NCBI GenBank assembly: GCA_021325675.1
Contig: JAJTCM010000001.1
Location: forward strand, 372,001 to 436,000
Direction of reading: 5' to 3'
Source: Crocinitomicaceae bacterium
Lineage (GTDB): Bacteria; Bacteroidota; Bacteroidia; Flavobacteriales_D; Crocinitomicaceae
DNA: 64,000 bases
Numbering within the stretch: the first letter of the stretch is position 1; each line of letters begins with the position of its first letter. This document shows, piece after piece, positions 34,801 to 44,030 of the stretch. The notes under the pieces are model-generated. The model was given only the letters and a program-made list of their open reading frames with translations. It made no database searches and had not been told where the DNA came from. A program made the position numbers and the translations under genes.

Positions 34801-36684
34801 ATCAGCTACGGCGCCTGCACGCATGAGGATCCCGTTAGCCATCGTCCCGATAACAGACTGTGTAAAAGAAGAGCTCCCGCTGTTTTGGTAAAAAATCAGC
34901 TCATTGGATGCGTTAAAGCCTACAAAATCCTTATCACCGTCGTTATCGAAATCACCCCAGCCAATTTTTGAAATCACGCTGTTGTTTGCTTCGAAACCTG
35001 CGAGATCAATTGCACCGAAAGCTTCGGGGCCGTTACACTGGTTTTCGAACATCAGGAATTCAGGGGTAGGGGATTGAGCGCTGGCAATATTGGTCCCGTT
35101 GAAAATATCAAGGTCATTGTCGTTATCGTAATCCACCCAGTTCAGAGAAAAAGAGCTTACCTGGTCATTCACATGATCGCCGGCATTCACGCGCTGGAGC
35201 TGTGAAGCTTGTGCCGCCTGGGTTACAAGCCACGCTTCGTAGCGGTTTTTAGCTTCAATTACAGCTGCTTCCACGTCAATTCTCCTGACTTCGTCCTTCA
35301 GTTTGTAGACATCCGAAGTGTTCCCGTTTTGGTAATAATCGGAATTGTTGTTACTTGGGCCATTCGGATTGCTTCCCGTAGAAGTAACATTGACACCTGT
35401 CTGGTTGAAAATATCAATGATCTCGTTTACGTCCAGGTTCGGGTTCACGGACAGCATCAGGCCGATTGCGCCCGTAATGACAGGAGCGGCAATGGAAGTC
35501 GTTCCGTGACCGTTCGGGGAAGGTGCGCTTGGAGGTGAAAGCACATCCACCTGGTTATTGAGTGTTACCGTACCGGCAATCGGTGTTTCAAGGGAACCGT
35601 TTCCGTCGCAGTCAAGGGCATTGTTGGCGTTGTAAGAGGAAAAATCACCGTAAAGGTTGTCTGTAGTGCTGATTGATGCAACAGAAAGGACATTGTTATA
35701 AGCGGCCGGGTAAATGAAGCCGTTTGAGTTGCCTGTATAATCCGGGTGGCAGACACTACCAGGCATTCCCGGCATGCAGTATTCAGTCACGCCGTTATTC
35801 ATAATGTGGACACCGTAACCAATCTGACCGTTACCGGACGCACACACAACAATAACCCTTTTCTCGGCAACCTTATCATAAAAAAGCTGTTCGATAGCAG
35901 ATCCGGAGCAAACCCCCGTTGCCATGCTGACATTGATGGCGCGCATCCCCCGGGCGATCTGGTCCTGGATAGCAAGTGTCAGCGGATAATAAACAGAGCT
36001 GACATAGAGCCGGGAATTATAGCCGATTCCTGCAGCAAGGCCTGTCCAATGGGTTAAGCCGTCATTCGGGGTGGCGGAAATGGTAGAAGCTACGCCGTCC
36101 GAATGATACGAATAGCCCATATATGCGTTGGTAGTGCCGTATTCAACGGATGCATCAAGATGAGGTGCCTGGTTTGTCAGCGGATCAGTAAAACGCTCGT
36201 CAAAAACACCTAGTTTTACTCCCGGTGTACTTTCGGTAATGTTCCATGCCTGCGGCACATTAATTCCGTCAAAAGAAGGCCAGCCGGTATAATCGGTAGG
36301 AACGCTGAGCGGCTCGCCGATCCCGATATTTTCTACCAGTGGAAAAGCGGATGTATTGCTCAGGTCGGCAAACAGGTCGCCGGGATTTGAATACGAGATA
36401 AAATAGATATTTTTCAGGCGCTCTTCCTCCTGGAACATCGGGAACTCTTTACCGAAACCGGTAACCGTGTAATTGCTGAGGAGCTGTGTCAGCTGCGGGT
36501 CAGAAAATGAGAGGCGATAGGTACCGTTTCCCTGGTCTGAAACCGTTGGAACATCAGCGGGGTTCGGGATTTCCATCCTGACATTGCCTTGCGCAGATCC
36601 CTGGAAAGAGAGAAAAGCCAGCGCGGCGACAGTCATAAATTGCTTAAAACGGTTCGCATGGAACCGAAGAAATTTAGTCTTCAT
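31897..36684 (-). CDS. T9SS-exported subtilisin-like protease with FG-GAP repeats
   Basis: Cell-surface or secreted protein of 1595 residues. Signal peptide (1-31), S8 peptidase domain (about 140-480) with apparent triad Asp in VFDERF (near 161), His in YHSDGVAST (near 193) and Ser in GTTSIAAP (near 395), plus oxyanion Asn in ASGNGQ. Then seven or more FG-GAP/VCBS calcium-type repeats (DFDNDGDKDF and relatives, about 515-880), an ASPIC/UnbV-like segment (about 908-965), an SdrD-B-like module (about 995-1070), a DUF7619-like block with SYDPNDK (about 1225-1365), a PKD-like module, and a C-terminal type A sorting domain beginning LFPNPGSG (about 1521-1595). Export through the type IX system and surface anchoring follow from the last domain. 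Monocistronic. The DTG and HGT motifs are degenerate, so activity is likely but not certain. Confidence 0.9.
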   Translation of the reverse strand: MKTKFLRFHANRFKQFMTVAALAFLSFQGSAQGNVRMEIPNPADVPTVSDQGNGTYRLSFSDPQLTQLLSNYTVTGFGKEFPMFQEEERLKNIYFISYSNPGDLFADLSNTSAFPLVENIGIGEPLSVPTDYTGWPSFDGINVPQAWNITESTPGVKLGVFDERFTDPLTNQAPHLDASVEYGTTNAYMGYSYHSDGVASTISATPNDGLTHWTGLAAGIGYNSRLYVSSVYYPLTLAIQDQIARGMRAINVSMATGVCSGSAIEQLFYDKVAEKRVIVVCASGNGQIGYGVHIMNNGVTEYCMPGMPGSVCHPDYTGNSNGFIYPAAYNNVLSVASISTTDNLYGDFSSYNANNALDCDGNGSLETPIAGTVTLNNQVDVLSPPSAPSPNGHGTTSIAAPVITGAIGLMLSVNPNLDVNEIIDIFNQTGVNVTSTGSNPNGPSNNNSDYYQNGNTSDVYKLKDEVRRIDVEAAVIEAKNRYEAWLVTQAAQASQLQRVNAGDHVNDQVSSFSLNWVDYDNDNDLDIFNGTNIASAQSPTPEFLMFENQCNGPEAFGAIDLAGFEANNSVISKIGWGDFDNDGDKDFVGFNASNELIFYQNSGSSSFTQSVIGTMANGILMRAGAVADFNADGNLDFIVGPRDAHTSPNYVYAYQGNGNGTFTATSNGSDLFAHDLSFNAATAGDVNGDGNQDIAMTGASGTDFENLYYGDGNFGFTKAVLDPAQVGLIGYGVNMVDYDNDTDLDLFYHCYPHGILFNNLNNGKFFYVDNVVITNDPTVANSNATWGDYDNDGDQDVYVPSLQTKTLYNNERGIIFSQAVHEAASQASEFNHETGNSAFGDGDGDGDLDLYASNFFNDDLNNYYYVNQGNTNNWIKLLLTGANTDFLGNSRKTSLSAEGTEVTAMMTSYTSFIGNVSLTQTRYVQTNDGSPHDVHFGFGDFGPQVSIRIEWPSGLTETFLLDVNQCYKITEGTGTYTNDCACQDVNAGNEVSGNIGLDANLNCNCDDDANSVLDEALNDIWVEFQQLDANGDPVPGEVYYTTTGPNGAYSILLPDGDYLVQPYLNGTAYDISNNCSPLPVNGPVENYTVSISPDAADLDFCLQSTSCDIDMSLYPVYTYPASAPCPGVEQELCLYIENNGNAVQNPQFELDLGPNVTIVNATSSCGTPTVTAGSNLITLNPATAFGSQDACTICVSFIIDGALNEFVTAAASVNGSCQEQASWTEMISCSYDPNDKLLVTPESCGPENNIDKDEALVYRVRFQNTGNAPAVNVIIEDQLDEKLDLSTFQLLEASHTVSGIDVLPDNRLQISFENIQLPAAMTDEAGSQGYVIFSIHALADAAEGTVVDNTAFIFFDLNSAIVTNTTLNTLRDKPFPDAGFEFERSCDVLAISYDFEYTGDTPDGAAFLWNFGPNATPATSTAQNPDHILFSQGGPQNISLTVIRYGCEKTSTQQLNASSPVGCNGSTKKVMLCKNGNEVCVPLNAAAAMIANAGYCVGECDKKPKKNKSIVQTTEVLTDEIRLFPNPGSGLFQVVHSGTETPVSVTVSNSLGEIILVKEVSQASYTVDLTQEANGIYFFTIKTDSNSHHYRAVKQ

Positions 36685-36913
36685 ACGTGTTAGTTAATTA
36701 GATTATTATTGCCGTAAATCTAAAAATAATTCTTGGGGTAAAACTATTTTGTAAAAAAAGTACAGTTGCAACTAAAATGATAATTCAATTAACTCCCTGT
36801 AATACAAGTGTTTAATATGTGTTAATTGTTGATAAAATTTTGCTGTTGAAATTCAGGATGATTTTAAGCAGCAAATTTTTCAGCTTGGATTTTCAGGCTT
36901 TTGAATGAGAAAA
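36685..36913. other. 229 nt AT-rich gap
   Basis: Upstream of the subtilase and downstream of murQ. No exact TAnnTTTG box, no terminator and no repeat family recognised. Confidence 0.4.
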
Positions 36914-37717
36914 TTATTTGAAATTCTCCACCGCTTCGCGCACACTGCCATATTTCAGCAGTAAGCTTTTCGCTTCTTCGTAGGAAATATGCAGCTCGGC
37001 CATCACCATTTTCGTACCGCGGTCAACGAGCTTATCGTTACTGAGCTGCATGTCTACCATGCGGTTGCCTTTTACGCGGCCAAGCTTGATCATCAGGCTG
37101 GTGGAAATCATGTTAAGCACCAGTTTCTGTGCTGTCCCGGATTTCATGCGCGTGCTTCCGGTAACGAACTCCGGGCCAACGATCGGTGCAATGGCATGTT
37201 TGGCTGTTTTGCTCAGCGGGCTTTCCGGGTTGCAGGAAATTCCGCAGGTCAGGATCCCGTTCGCGTTCGCTTCTTCAATTCCGCCCAATACATAAGGCGT
37301 ACTGCCGGAAGCGGCGATCCCAACCAGGACATCATTGGAGTCGATTTTATATTCGGAAAGGTCTTTCCAGGCTTGCTGACGGTCGTCTTCGGCAAATTCC
37401 ACGGCTTTACGGATAGCTTTGTCGCCGCCGGCAATAATCCCGATTACGAGATCAAAAGGAACACCAAAAGTAGGGGGACATTCGCTGGCGTCCACAATTC
37501 CCAATCTTCCGCTGGTTCCTGCACCAATGTAAAACAAGCGCCCGCCTTCTTTCAGGCGAAGATAAGCTGCGTCAACAAAGGCTTCGATACGTGGGATTTC
37601 CGCGTGAACGGCAGCATGGACTTTCGCGTCTTCGCGGTTTATATTCGTTAGCAGCTCGAGGGTCGACATCTGGTCCAGTCCCTGGTGATTACTTTCGGAT
37701 TCTGTGATTTTTTGCAT
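36914..37717 (-). CDS. murQ: N-acetylmuramic acid 6-phosphate etherase
   Basis: Peptidoglycan-recycling enzyme of 267 residues that cleaves the lactyl ether of MurNAc-6-P to give GlcNAc-6-P. SIS-domain motifs FYIGAGTSGRLGIVDASECPP (about 62-82; catalytic Glu), AGGDKA, GIAASGSTPYV and STRMKSGTAQK are all present. Length is typical for the short Bacteroidota form. It begins 1 nt after the stop of the phosphoribosyltransferase gene, so it belongs to a three-gene operon. Confidence 0.96.
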   Translation of the reverse strand: MQKITESESNHQGLDQMSTLELLTNINREDAKVHAAVHAEIPRIEAFVDAAYLRLKEGGRLFYIGAGTSGRLGIVDASECPPTFGVPFDLVIGIIAGGDKAIRKAVEFAEDDRQQAWKDLSEYKIDSNDVLVGIAASGSTPYVLGGIEEANANGILTCGISCNPESPLSKTAKHAIAPIVGPEFVTGSTRMKSGTAQKLVLNMISTSLMIKLGRVKGNRMVDMQLSNDKLVDRGTKMVMAELHISYEEAKSLLLKYGSVREAVENFK

Positions 37718-37718
37718 G

Positions 37719-38231
37719 TCAGATCAGGTAAGCGTAACTTTCATTCTGTGTCAGCTCGATTTCCACACGTTCCTGCAAAGTAGTGGAAAGCGTCAGCCCG
37801 ACGAAATCACATTTGATCGGGAAACGGCGGTGTGTGCGGTCAACGAGGGCAACGGTTTTAATCGTTTTGGTTTCCTGCTCCAGCAATTTCGTAAGGGCGT
37901 ATTGCATCGTTTTCCCTGAATTGACAACATCGTCAACCAGGATAACGTAAGCGTTCTTAAACCGTTCGGTTTCAATGGATGAGGTGATTGGCTGTGTAAG
38001 CGGGTTTTCCTTATCCAGCTTGATTTCAAACACAACGACCTCCGTTTCTGAATTTTGCCGGATAATTTCTCCGAGCTCACGGGCAATAATGGCGCCGTTA
38101 CCGCAAATCCCTGCCAGGAAAAGCTGTGTCGTTTCCGTCGTGTTTTCCAGGATTTCGTGTGCAATCCGGGTAATTTTCTGTTTAATTTGCTGGTGCTGCA
38201 GGATTTTGTTCATAAAGTTGGTTTTCAGCAT
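37719..38231 (-). CDS. Phosphoribosyltransferase-family protein (PyrR-like)
   Basis: Protein of 170 residues with a type I PRTase fold and the PRPP loop VILVDDVVNSGKTM (about 95-108). It resembles PyrR (uracil phosphoribosyltransferase/regulator) in size and in the VDRTHRRFP segment. There is no pyrimidine gene nearby, so a regulatory role is uncertain. The start overlaps the stop of the upstream membrane-protein gene by one base (TAATG), and murQ follows after 1 nt. A second ATG at 38213 is possible, but the coupled ATG is preferred. Confidence 0.8.
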   Translation of the reverse strand: MLKTNFMNKILQHQQIKQKITRIAHEILENTTETTQLFLAGICGNGAIIARELGEIIRQNSETEVVVFEIKLDKENPLTQPITSSIETERFKNAYVILVDDVVNSGKTMQYALTKLLEQETKTIKTVALVDRTHRRFPIKCDFVGLTLSTTLQERVEIELTQNESYAYLI

Positions 38232-38773
38232 TAAAACAATTCCTGCAATTCCTTTTTCAGGTAATCCGTCGCGATTTCCGTAGGCAAAGTACCGACTTCA
38301 GCGCAGATCTCGAAAATTTTGGCGCTCAGGTCCATGCCCATCGATGTAGCCTGCATCTGGTTACCGGCAATATTGATGATCTTAATCGTTTCTTCTTTTG
38401 AATTTTTTACCATTTCCCAGGCTTGCGGCGAAACAAACAATTGCTGGGCAACATTATGGTCATATTCTTCACGGATGGTTTTTAACAGGTCGGCTTGCAT
38501 TTTTTTAGCCGGAAGCCCAGGGTTGTGCAGGCGCATTACCAATGAATGCGGTCCGATGCGCTCCATCAGTAAAACACAGCGCTGGTAGGCTTCCACGCGG
38601 TTCGGCAGGAAATATTTCTGGCGCTCTTTTTTCAGGTCATGGGTCAGCTCCAGGTGTGCATTCCGGATTTCACGCTCGCTTTGACGTCTTAAAAAAAGAA
38701 CCGTTGTCATAAAAACTGCACCGGCCGGTAAAATAATGAGTGCCAGTTGAAGGGCGATATCTGCTGCGTTCAT
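38231..38773 (-). CDS. Conserved membrane-anchored protein (DUF7935-like)
   Basis: Protein of 180 residues: one N-terminal hydrophobic helix (about 7-27), then a charged, helical cytoplasmic part with NRVEAYQRCVLLMERIGP (about 58-75). Similar proteins are common in Bacteroidota and have no known function. First gene of the operon with the PRTase and murQ; the stop overlaps the next start. Confidence 0.7.
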   Translation of the reverse strand: MNAADIALQLALIILPAGAVFMTTVLFLRRQSEREIRNAHLELTHDLKKERQKYFLPNRVEAYQRCVLLMERIGPHSLVMRLHNPGLPAKKMQADLLKTIREEYDHNVAQQLFVSPQAWEMVKNSKEETIKIINIAGNQMQATSMGMDLSAKIFEICAEVGTLPTEIATDYLKKELQELF

Positions 38774-38805
38774 AGTTGAAAATTATTGAGTAACAAAAGT
38801 AATGA

Positions 38806-38936
38806 AATATTCGAAAAATTTGAAGATTCAAAATTTACTTCGTAGCTACTTTGTGGTCGAAGATTGAGTTTCTTTATTAATTTCAAATGCCACGAGTGGA
38901 GAAATCTTCAAATCTTCGAATCCTGCGCAGCAGGCA
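38806..38936. repeat. ATTCGAA/TTTGAAGATT-word repeat with inverted arms
   Basis: Left arm 38809-38828 and right arm 38903-38921 are complementary over 19-20 nt with one indel, separated by 74 nt. Words TTGAAGATT/AATCTTCAAA recur inside. Between divergent genes. Confidence 0.6.
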
Positions 38937-38998
38937 AATTAACACTAAATAACAAATCAATAACAGGTCAATGTGTTACAATTATTATCTTCGCAGGG

Positions 38999-39706
38999 AT
39001 GAAGCTTGTTATTTTTGGTCTATTGTTGCTATGCAGCAGCCGTTTATGCGCCCAGGTTCCTGAGAAACAAAAAGTGCTGCTGATTGGCAAAGTTGTCGAT
39101 ACGCTCCAGCCGCAGGGTTTTTATAACCTTATGATCGTCAACCGGACCAGCGGCAGGGGAGTGTTCGGCCAGCCTGACGGAAGCTTTTATGTCTATGTCA
39201 ACGAAAACGACTCCATTAATCTTTCTACCAAAGGCTACCCGATCTACGCTTTTCGTGTCAAAGCCGACAGCAACCACCAGATGCGGGTAACGGTAATTCT
39301 CGAGAACAAAGTCCAGAACACGCGGGAAGTCGTCGTTAAGCCTTTAAAAACATTACAGCAAATTAAAGAAGAACGCGCCAGTCTTTCACAGCGGGAAACA
39401 CGCCAGGTGACCGGGATTGAAGTTCTGCGCAGCCCGATAACAGCTCTGTACCAGCGTTTTTCCCAAAAAGAGCAAAACAAGGCCTGGATCGCCAAAATGG
39501 AGTTCAAAGACAACCAGGCCCGGGTTCTCAAAGAGCTGCTCCGCGTCTACGTGGCTTATGACATTGTTTCCCTGTCGGAAGAAGAGTTTGAGGATTTCAT
39601 CAATTTCCTCAATATGGACGAAAATTTCCTGAAAACCGCCAGCGACATTGAGCTGGTGACTTTCATCAAAGACAAGTACGAACATTATATGCGCCTCAAA
39701 GAATAA
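38999..39706 (+). CDS. Secreted protein with carboxypeptidase-regulatory-like domain
   Basis: Protein of 235 residues. Signal peptide (1-18, cleaved near LCA|Q), then a beta-sandwich-like segment (about 25-105: [19 protein letters not shown] and so on) of the CarboxypepD_reg-like type, and a helical C-terminal half (about 115-235). An in-frame TTG at 38864 would add 45 unlike residues and is rejected in favour of the ATG that gives a clean signal peptide. The stop overlaps the next gene (TAATG). Function unknown; probably periplasmic or outer membrane. Confidence 0.8.
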   Translation: MKLVIFGLLLLCSSRLCAQVPEKQKVLLIGKVVDTLQPQGFYNLMIVNRTSGRGVFGQPDGSFYVYVNENDSINLSTKGYPIYAFRVKADSNHQMRVTVILENKVQNTREVVVKPLKTLQQIKEERASLSQRETRQVTGIEVLRSPITALYQRFSQKEQNKAWIAKMEFKDNQARVLKELLRVYVAYDIVSLSEEEFEDFINFLNMDENFLKTASDIELVTFIKDKYEHYMRLKE

Positions 39707-39930
39707 TGTCTGAGATCAACAACCCTTTACACGGGATCACGCTTGAACGCATGGTCACTGAGCTCCAGGAAAAATATGGCTGGGAGCACCTCGGTTATTT
39801 GCTTCCGATCAATTGTTTTAACCACGAGCCAAGCGTTAAATCCAGTCTCAAATTCCTCCGGAGAACTCCCTGGGCAAGAACAAAACTGGAAGAGATTTAT
39901 CTCGAACGCATTGTAAATAAAGGGAAATAG
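39706..39930 (+). CDS. VF530-family protein (DUF2132)
   Basis: Small protein of 74 residues matching the VF530 family, named after a Vibrio protein with a DNA-binding-like fold. Signature [21 protein letters not shown] and a downstream [16 protein letters not shown]. Translation coupled to the preceding secreted-protein gene by a one-base overlap. Biological role unknown. Confidence 0.9.
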   Translation: MSEINNPLHGITLERMVTELQEKYGWEHLGYLLPINCFNHEPSVKSSLKFLRRTPWARTKLEEIYLERIVNKGK

Positions 39931-39973
39931 AGCTTGGCATATATTTTGCTTATGCTTTTCTAAATTCAAGCTT

Positions 39974-41638
39974 ATGAAAAATATTACGCTTTCCATTTTT
40001 TCAATCTTATGTGTTACGTTGGGTTTTAGTCAAACTCAGTTTTCCAAAGATTATGAGTCTGTTCGCACCGAGTTGGTTACCTGGGACGCTGTCCGCGGTG
40101 AGTGGCTCGCGAATTCCTTTGAGGCGATGGTCAATAAACAATCCATCCCGGAACGCACTTTTCCCGAAGATCTTACCCCGGACGAATTGTACCGCATGGT
40201 TCCAAGGCAGAGCAAGGAAAAAATCCAGTCTATTGTTACCGACCGCGAAAATAATGTGACCGAAAGATCACAGCGTGATGCCTGGAGAAGAATTGCTATC
40301 CTGACCGGCAGCAATACCTGCAAGCCTGTTTCCGCCAGGTCTTATGGCGATCCGCACCTGATTTCATTTGACGGCGCAAGCTTTTCTTTCCAGACAGTAG
40401 GGGAGTTTGTGATGGCAAAATCTGCTTCAGGCCACATGGAAGTGCAGACACGCCAGCGCGCCCAGGGAGGTGATTTTTCACTCAATACCGCTGTTGCGAT
40501 GAATGTTTCCGGTGACCGTTTGTGCTTTTATGCCCACGAAAAACCGGATACCGACCGTGAAAGCCTCTTTCGCCTGAACGGAAACCCGATCCGCGTTGAA
40601 AATACTTATCATTTACCGCACGGCGGAACAATTGTAAAATCAGGCCGAAAAGATTATGTTGTTACCTGGCCTTCCGGCGAGCGTGTTGTTATGGACCTCA
40701 ACACTGTTGGCGCCATGGATTTCGTAAACGTGACAGTTGAAATCATCCCTTGCCTCGACGAGCAGTTTATGGGTGTTTTTGGAAATGCCAACCGCAATGT
40801 CAATGATGATTTCCGCACACGTACAGGAAGATCACCGAAAGAAGACTTTGTGAGCTTCGTATCGGCTGATCCGGCGGTAAACAGCATTGCGCAGGACATT
40901 GAGCGTGAGCACCTGGCGTACATTGCCCGTGATTTTGCTGACGAATGGCGTGTAACAGACGAAACTACCCTGTTCGATTATGGTTTCGGTGAAAACACAT
41001 CGTCTTACACCAACCGCTATTTTCCGCAGGTTCACCGAACTGTTCGTGACCTCACACCGGATCAGCAAGCTACCGCGCGCCGCTCTTGTGAAGAAGCCGG
41101 AATTTCAGGTTCAGACTTACAAGGATGTATTTATGACCGCGGTTTCCTGAATATTCCTGCAACTCCGCGCCCTGTTGTGCGTGACCGTACGGAAGGCGTT
41201 GTGTTGGCGAAAGTTGAAAGACCAAAGACCAGTAACCCTGATCCTGTAGTTGATCCAAAACCAACAGGCTCGGATAAAATTACGGAAAAAGGTGAGGAAG
41301 ATATTACACCTGACGGCGGTAAAAACAAGGAGACAGGAAAACCAACAAAGGTTCCTGACAGCAAGCCTGTAAAAGAAGATCCAAAACCGGTGAAAGAGCC
41401 GAAAAAAGACGTGAAGTTTGACGATATTTTCAAATCCGGAACGACAAAGCCATCTACTTCCGGCTCAACAAAAGGAACGACTTCCACACCAACGAAATCA
41501 ACATCTACGCCGGTAAAAACGTCTACGCCAACACCAACGAAGACTACACCGACAACAACCACACCTACAAAATCTTCAACAACGACACCAACCAAAAGCA
41601 CCGGAACAAGTGCAACGCCGGTGAAAAGAGGAGGATAG
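39974..41638 (+). CDS. Secreted protein with von Willebrand factor type D domain
   Basis: Protein of 554 residues. Signal peptide (1-19, ending FSQ), an N-terminal helical region, then a VWD domain (about 123-275) with signature GDPHLISFDGASFSFQTVGEF and FGNANRNVNDDF. The central region holds four or five cysteines, for example SCEEAG and GCIYD. The C-terminal ~130 residues are low-complexity, first Lys/Pro/Asp-rich and then Thr/Ser/Pro/Lys-rich (about 490-554), similar to a cell-wall linker or mucin-like tail. VWD domains in eukaryotes mediate adhesion and polymerisation. No T9SS domain visible. Adhesion or gliding role is inference. Confidence 0.82.
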   Translation: MKNITLSIFSILCVTLGFSQTQFSKDYESVRTELVTWDAVRGEWLANSFEAMVNKQSIPERTFPEDLTPDELYRMVPRQSKEKIQSIVTDRENNVTERSQRDAWRRIAILTGSNTCKPVSARSYGDPHLISFDGASFSFQTVGEFVMAKSASGHMEVQTRQRAQGGDFSLNTAVAMNVSGDRLCFYAHEKPDTDRESLFRLNGNPIRVENTYHLPHGGTIVKSGRKDYVVTWPSGERVVMDLNTVGAMDFVNVTVEIIPCLDEQFMGVFGNANRNVNDDFRTRTGRSPKEDFVSFVSADPAVNSIAQDIEREHLAYIARDFADEWRVTDETTLFDYGFGENTSSYTNRYFPQVHRTVRDLTPDQQATARRSCEEAGISGSDLQGCIYDRGFLNIPATPRPVVRDRTEGVVLAKVERPKTSNPDPVVDPKPTGSDKITEKGEEDITPDGGKNKETGKPTKVPDSKPVKEDPKPVKEPKKDVKFDDIFKSGTTKPSTSGSTKGTTSTPTKSTSTPVKTSTPTPTKTTPTTTTPTKSSTTTPTKSTGTSATPVKRGG

Positions 41639-41665
41639 AACCTGGTTATAGTATATATAAACGAA

Positions 41666-41698
41666 AAGGGGTGTTTACTTAGGTAAGCGCCCTTTTTT
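41666..41698 (+). terminator. Terminator after the VWD gene
   Basis: Imperfect stem AAGGGGTGTTTAC/GTAAGCGCCCTT with a TTAG loop followed by TTTTTT. Confidence 0.8.
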
Positions 41699-41734
41699 GT
41701 TGAAGATCAAACGGTATTGCAGGGAAATCAAAAA

Positions 41735-43816
41735 TTACCGGATCTCTCCTCCAGCGCCAAATCCTTTTTCCGGGAGCATAAAGCTTAATTTTCCTTCAGC
41801 ATCTTCCGCCATCAGGATCATTCCCTGGGATTCAACGCCGCGGATTTTACGCGGTTCAAGGTTCAGCAAAACGGCAACGGTTTTACCAATCACATCTTCC
41901 GGTGCGTAATGTTCGGCTATGCCGGAAACAATTGTGCGCTTGTCGATGCCGGTATCAACTGTCAGCTGGAGTAATTTATCGGCTTTGGGAACTTTAACGG
42001 CTTCGAGGATTGTTCCGAGACGGATATCGAGCTTGCTGAAATCATCAAAGGCGATGCTCGGCTTCTGTGGTTCAGGGGAGCTTGCAGCGGCGGCAACGCT
42101 CTGGCTTTTGCTTTGGTTCAGGATTTCTACTTCTTTTTCAACAAGCGTATCTTCGATTTTCTGGAACAAAATTTCCGGGCTGTTCGTTTGCTGTCCGGCA
42201 GCCAGGCGATAAGTTGCCAATTCGTCCCAGGTAACGGGGCTTTCACCCAGGAAATGACGAATTTTTGCAGCCGATGCCGGTAAAAAAGGTTCAAGCACCT
42301 GTCCGAGAAAAGCAGTAACCTGCAAAGCAATGTGCATAACGGTTTCCACGCGTTTCTCATCTGTTTTGACGAGCTTCCACGGTTCCATGTCTGCCAGGTA
42401 TTTGTTTCCAAGGCGCGCAATGTTCATGACTTCCGTTTGGGCGTCACGCAGTTTATAGGCGTAGATCAGCTTCGCGATCCGCTCAGGTGCGAGTGCCAGC
42501 TCGTTCAGTACCTGCCTGTCGGTTTCTGTTAATTCGCCTGCTGCGGGAACGATGCCGTTATAATATTTTTGAGTAAGGACAAGCGCCCGGTTTATAAAGT
42601 TCCCCAGCACATCGGCCAGCTCGTTGTTCACCCGCGCCTGGAATTCTTTCCATGTAAATTCGGCATCCTTGCTTTCCGGCGCGATCGATGTCAGCGTAAA
42701 CTTCAGCTCGTCGATCTTTTCCGGGTAGCGCTCCAGGTACTCGTGGAGCCACACCGCCCAGTTGCGGGAAGTAGAAAATTTATCGCCTTCCAGGTTCAGG
42801 AACTCGTAAGCGGGTACGTTATCAGGCAAAATGAAATCGCCGTGATCTTTCAGTATGATCGGGAAAATAATTGCGTGGAAAACAATATTGTCCTTGCCGA
42901 TGAAATGCACCAGCTTGGATTCCTCGCCGTTTTCTTTTTTCAGCCAGTAATCTTCCCAGTTTTTATTGTTGTCGAGCGCCCATTGTTTCGTGGCGGAAAT
43001 ATAACCGATCGGTGCGTCGAGCCAAACATACAGTACTTTCCCGTCAGAATCCGGCAAAGGAACTTTCACTCCCCAATCCAGATCGCGGGTCATGGCGCGC
43101 GGGTGCAGGCCACCGTCAATCCATGACATGCACTGGCCGATCACCTGGTTGCGCCAGCTTTTCGGGTCGTGCTGCTGTTTTCCGTCCAGCGTTCCCTGCT
43201 GGATCCAGTCGTGCAGCCAGCCTTCGTGGCGGTCCATCGGCAAATACCAGTGGGAAGTCGTTTTCAAAATGGGTTCTTTGCCGCTCAGCGTTGATTTCGG
43301 GTTAATCAGCTCTGTAGGACTAAGATCGGAGCCGCATTTTTCACACTGGTCCCCGTAAGCGCCCGGGTTATGGCATTTCGGGCATTCGCCTGTAATATAG
43401 CGGTCAGCCAGGAATTGCTGGAATTCCTCGTCGTAATATTGTTCGCTGGTGTCTTCTGTGAACTGGCCGTTATCGTGCAGCTTCAGGAAAAAATCCTGTG
43501 CCGTTTGGTGGTGCAGCTCACTCGAAGTACGGTGGTAGATATCAAAGGAAATATTGAATTCCCGGAATGAATCACCGATGATCTTATTGTATTTATCAAC
43601 GATTTCCTGTGGTGTAATGCCTTCTTTTTTAGCACGGAGCGTAATGGCTGCGCCGTGTTCATCGCTTCCGCAGATGAAAGCGACATCGTGGCCCTTCATG
43701 CGCAGGAAACGTACAAAAATATCTGCAGGCAGGTAAACGCCCGCGACGTGTCCGAGGTGTAAAGGCCCGTTGGCGTAAGGTAAGGCTGCTGTTACTGTAT
43801 AGCGTTGTTTCGTCAT
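41735..43816 (-). CDS. metG: Methionyl-tRNA synthetase
   Basis: Charges tRNA-Met; 693 residues. Rossmann catalytic domain with HLGH (HIGH variant) near residue 21, zinc knuckles CPKC...CEKC (about 144-161), and a KMSKS equivalent reading KFSTSR (about 344-349). A C-terminal EMAP-like tRNA-binding domain (about 589-693, [22 protein letters not shown]) is fused, as in many bacteria. A perfect -7 box (TATCTTTG, 43833-43840) lies upstream. Monocistronic. Confidence 0.97.
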   Translation of the reverse strand: MTKQRYTVTAALPYANGPLHLGHVAGVYLPADIFVRFLRMKGHDVAFICGSDEHGAAITLRAKKEGITPQEIVDKYNKIIGDSFREFNISFDIYHRTSSELHHQTAQDFFLKLHDNGQFTEDTSEQYYDEEFQQFLADRYITGECPKCHNPGAYGDQCEKCGSDLSPTELINPKSTLSGKEPILKTTSHWYLPMDRHEGWLHDWIQQGTLDGKQQHDPKSWRNQVIGQCMSWIDGGLHPRAMTRDLDWGVKVPLPDSDGKVLYVWLDAPIGYISATKQWALDNNKNWEDYWLKKENGEESKLVHFIGKDNIVFHAIIFPIILKDHGDFILPDNVPAYEFLNLEGDKFSTSRNWAVWLHEYLERYPEKIDELKFTLTSIAPESKDAEFTWKEFQARVNNELADVLGNFINRALVLTQKYYNGIVPAAGELTETDRQVLNELALAPERIAKLIYAYKLRDAQTEVMNIARLGNKYLADMEPWKLVKTDEKRVETVMHIALQVTAFLGQVLEPFLPASAAKIRHFLGESPVTWDELATYRLAAGQQTNSPEILFQKIEDTLVEKEVEILNQSKSQSVAAAASSPEPQKPSIAFDDFSKLDIRLGTILEAVKVPKADKLLQLTVDTGIDKRTIVSGIAEHYAPEDVIGKTVAVLLNLEPRKIRGVESQGMILMAEDAEGKLSFMLPEKGFGAGGEIR

Positions 43817-43832
43817 TGTAAAGATTGTGTCA

Positions 43833-43840
43833 CAAAGATA
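43833..43840 (-). promoter_or_regulatory. -7 box of metG
   Basis: Perfect TATCTTTG on the minus strand, 16 nt before the ATG. Confidence 0.5.
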
Positions 43841-43907
43841 TTTAAATTTGAAAGAGTTCAGTTATACGCATCCGATTTAATTTTTATCTTCGAAAATACA
43901 GTTTTAT

Positions 43908-44012
43908 TTAAACCATATAAGGCATGTAAAAACCCTTGAGCAATATTCCCAAAAGTTCATATAAGAAAACCTTCAAAAAACTATGCTTTCTATGTGTCTG
44001 TGTGGTCAAATA
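43908..44012. repeat. AACCATATAA and CTATGTG-word repeats
   Basis: AACCATATAAGGCATGTAAA (43912-43931) resembles a copy at 61412. CTATGTGTCTGTGTGGTC (43990-44008) resembles 23150. Both are ~10 nt duplicated words in the gap between divergent genes. Confidence 0.45.
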
Positions 44013-44030
44013 ATTCTTATTTTTATAGGA

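Noticed and set aside
36685-36913. AT-rich gap considered for a small RNA or riboswitch
   Set aside because: No strong hairpin-plus-T signal and no known riboswitch core recognised.
41450-41635. Repetitive ACA/ACC-rich DNA in the VWD gene considered as a separate tandem repeat
   Set aside because: It is simply the coding sequence of the Thr/Pro/Lys-rich tail; no regular DNA period is kept.
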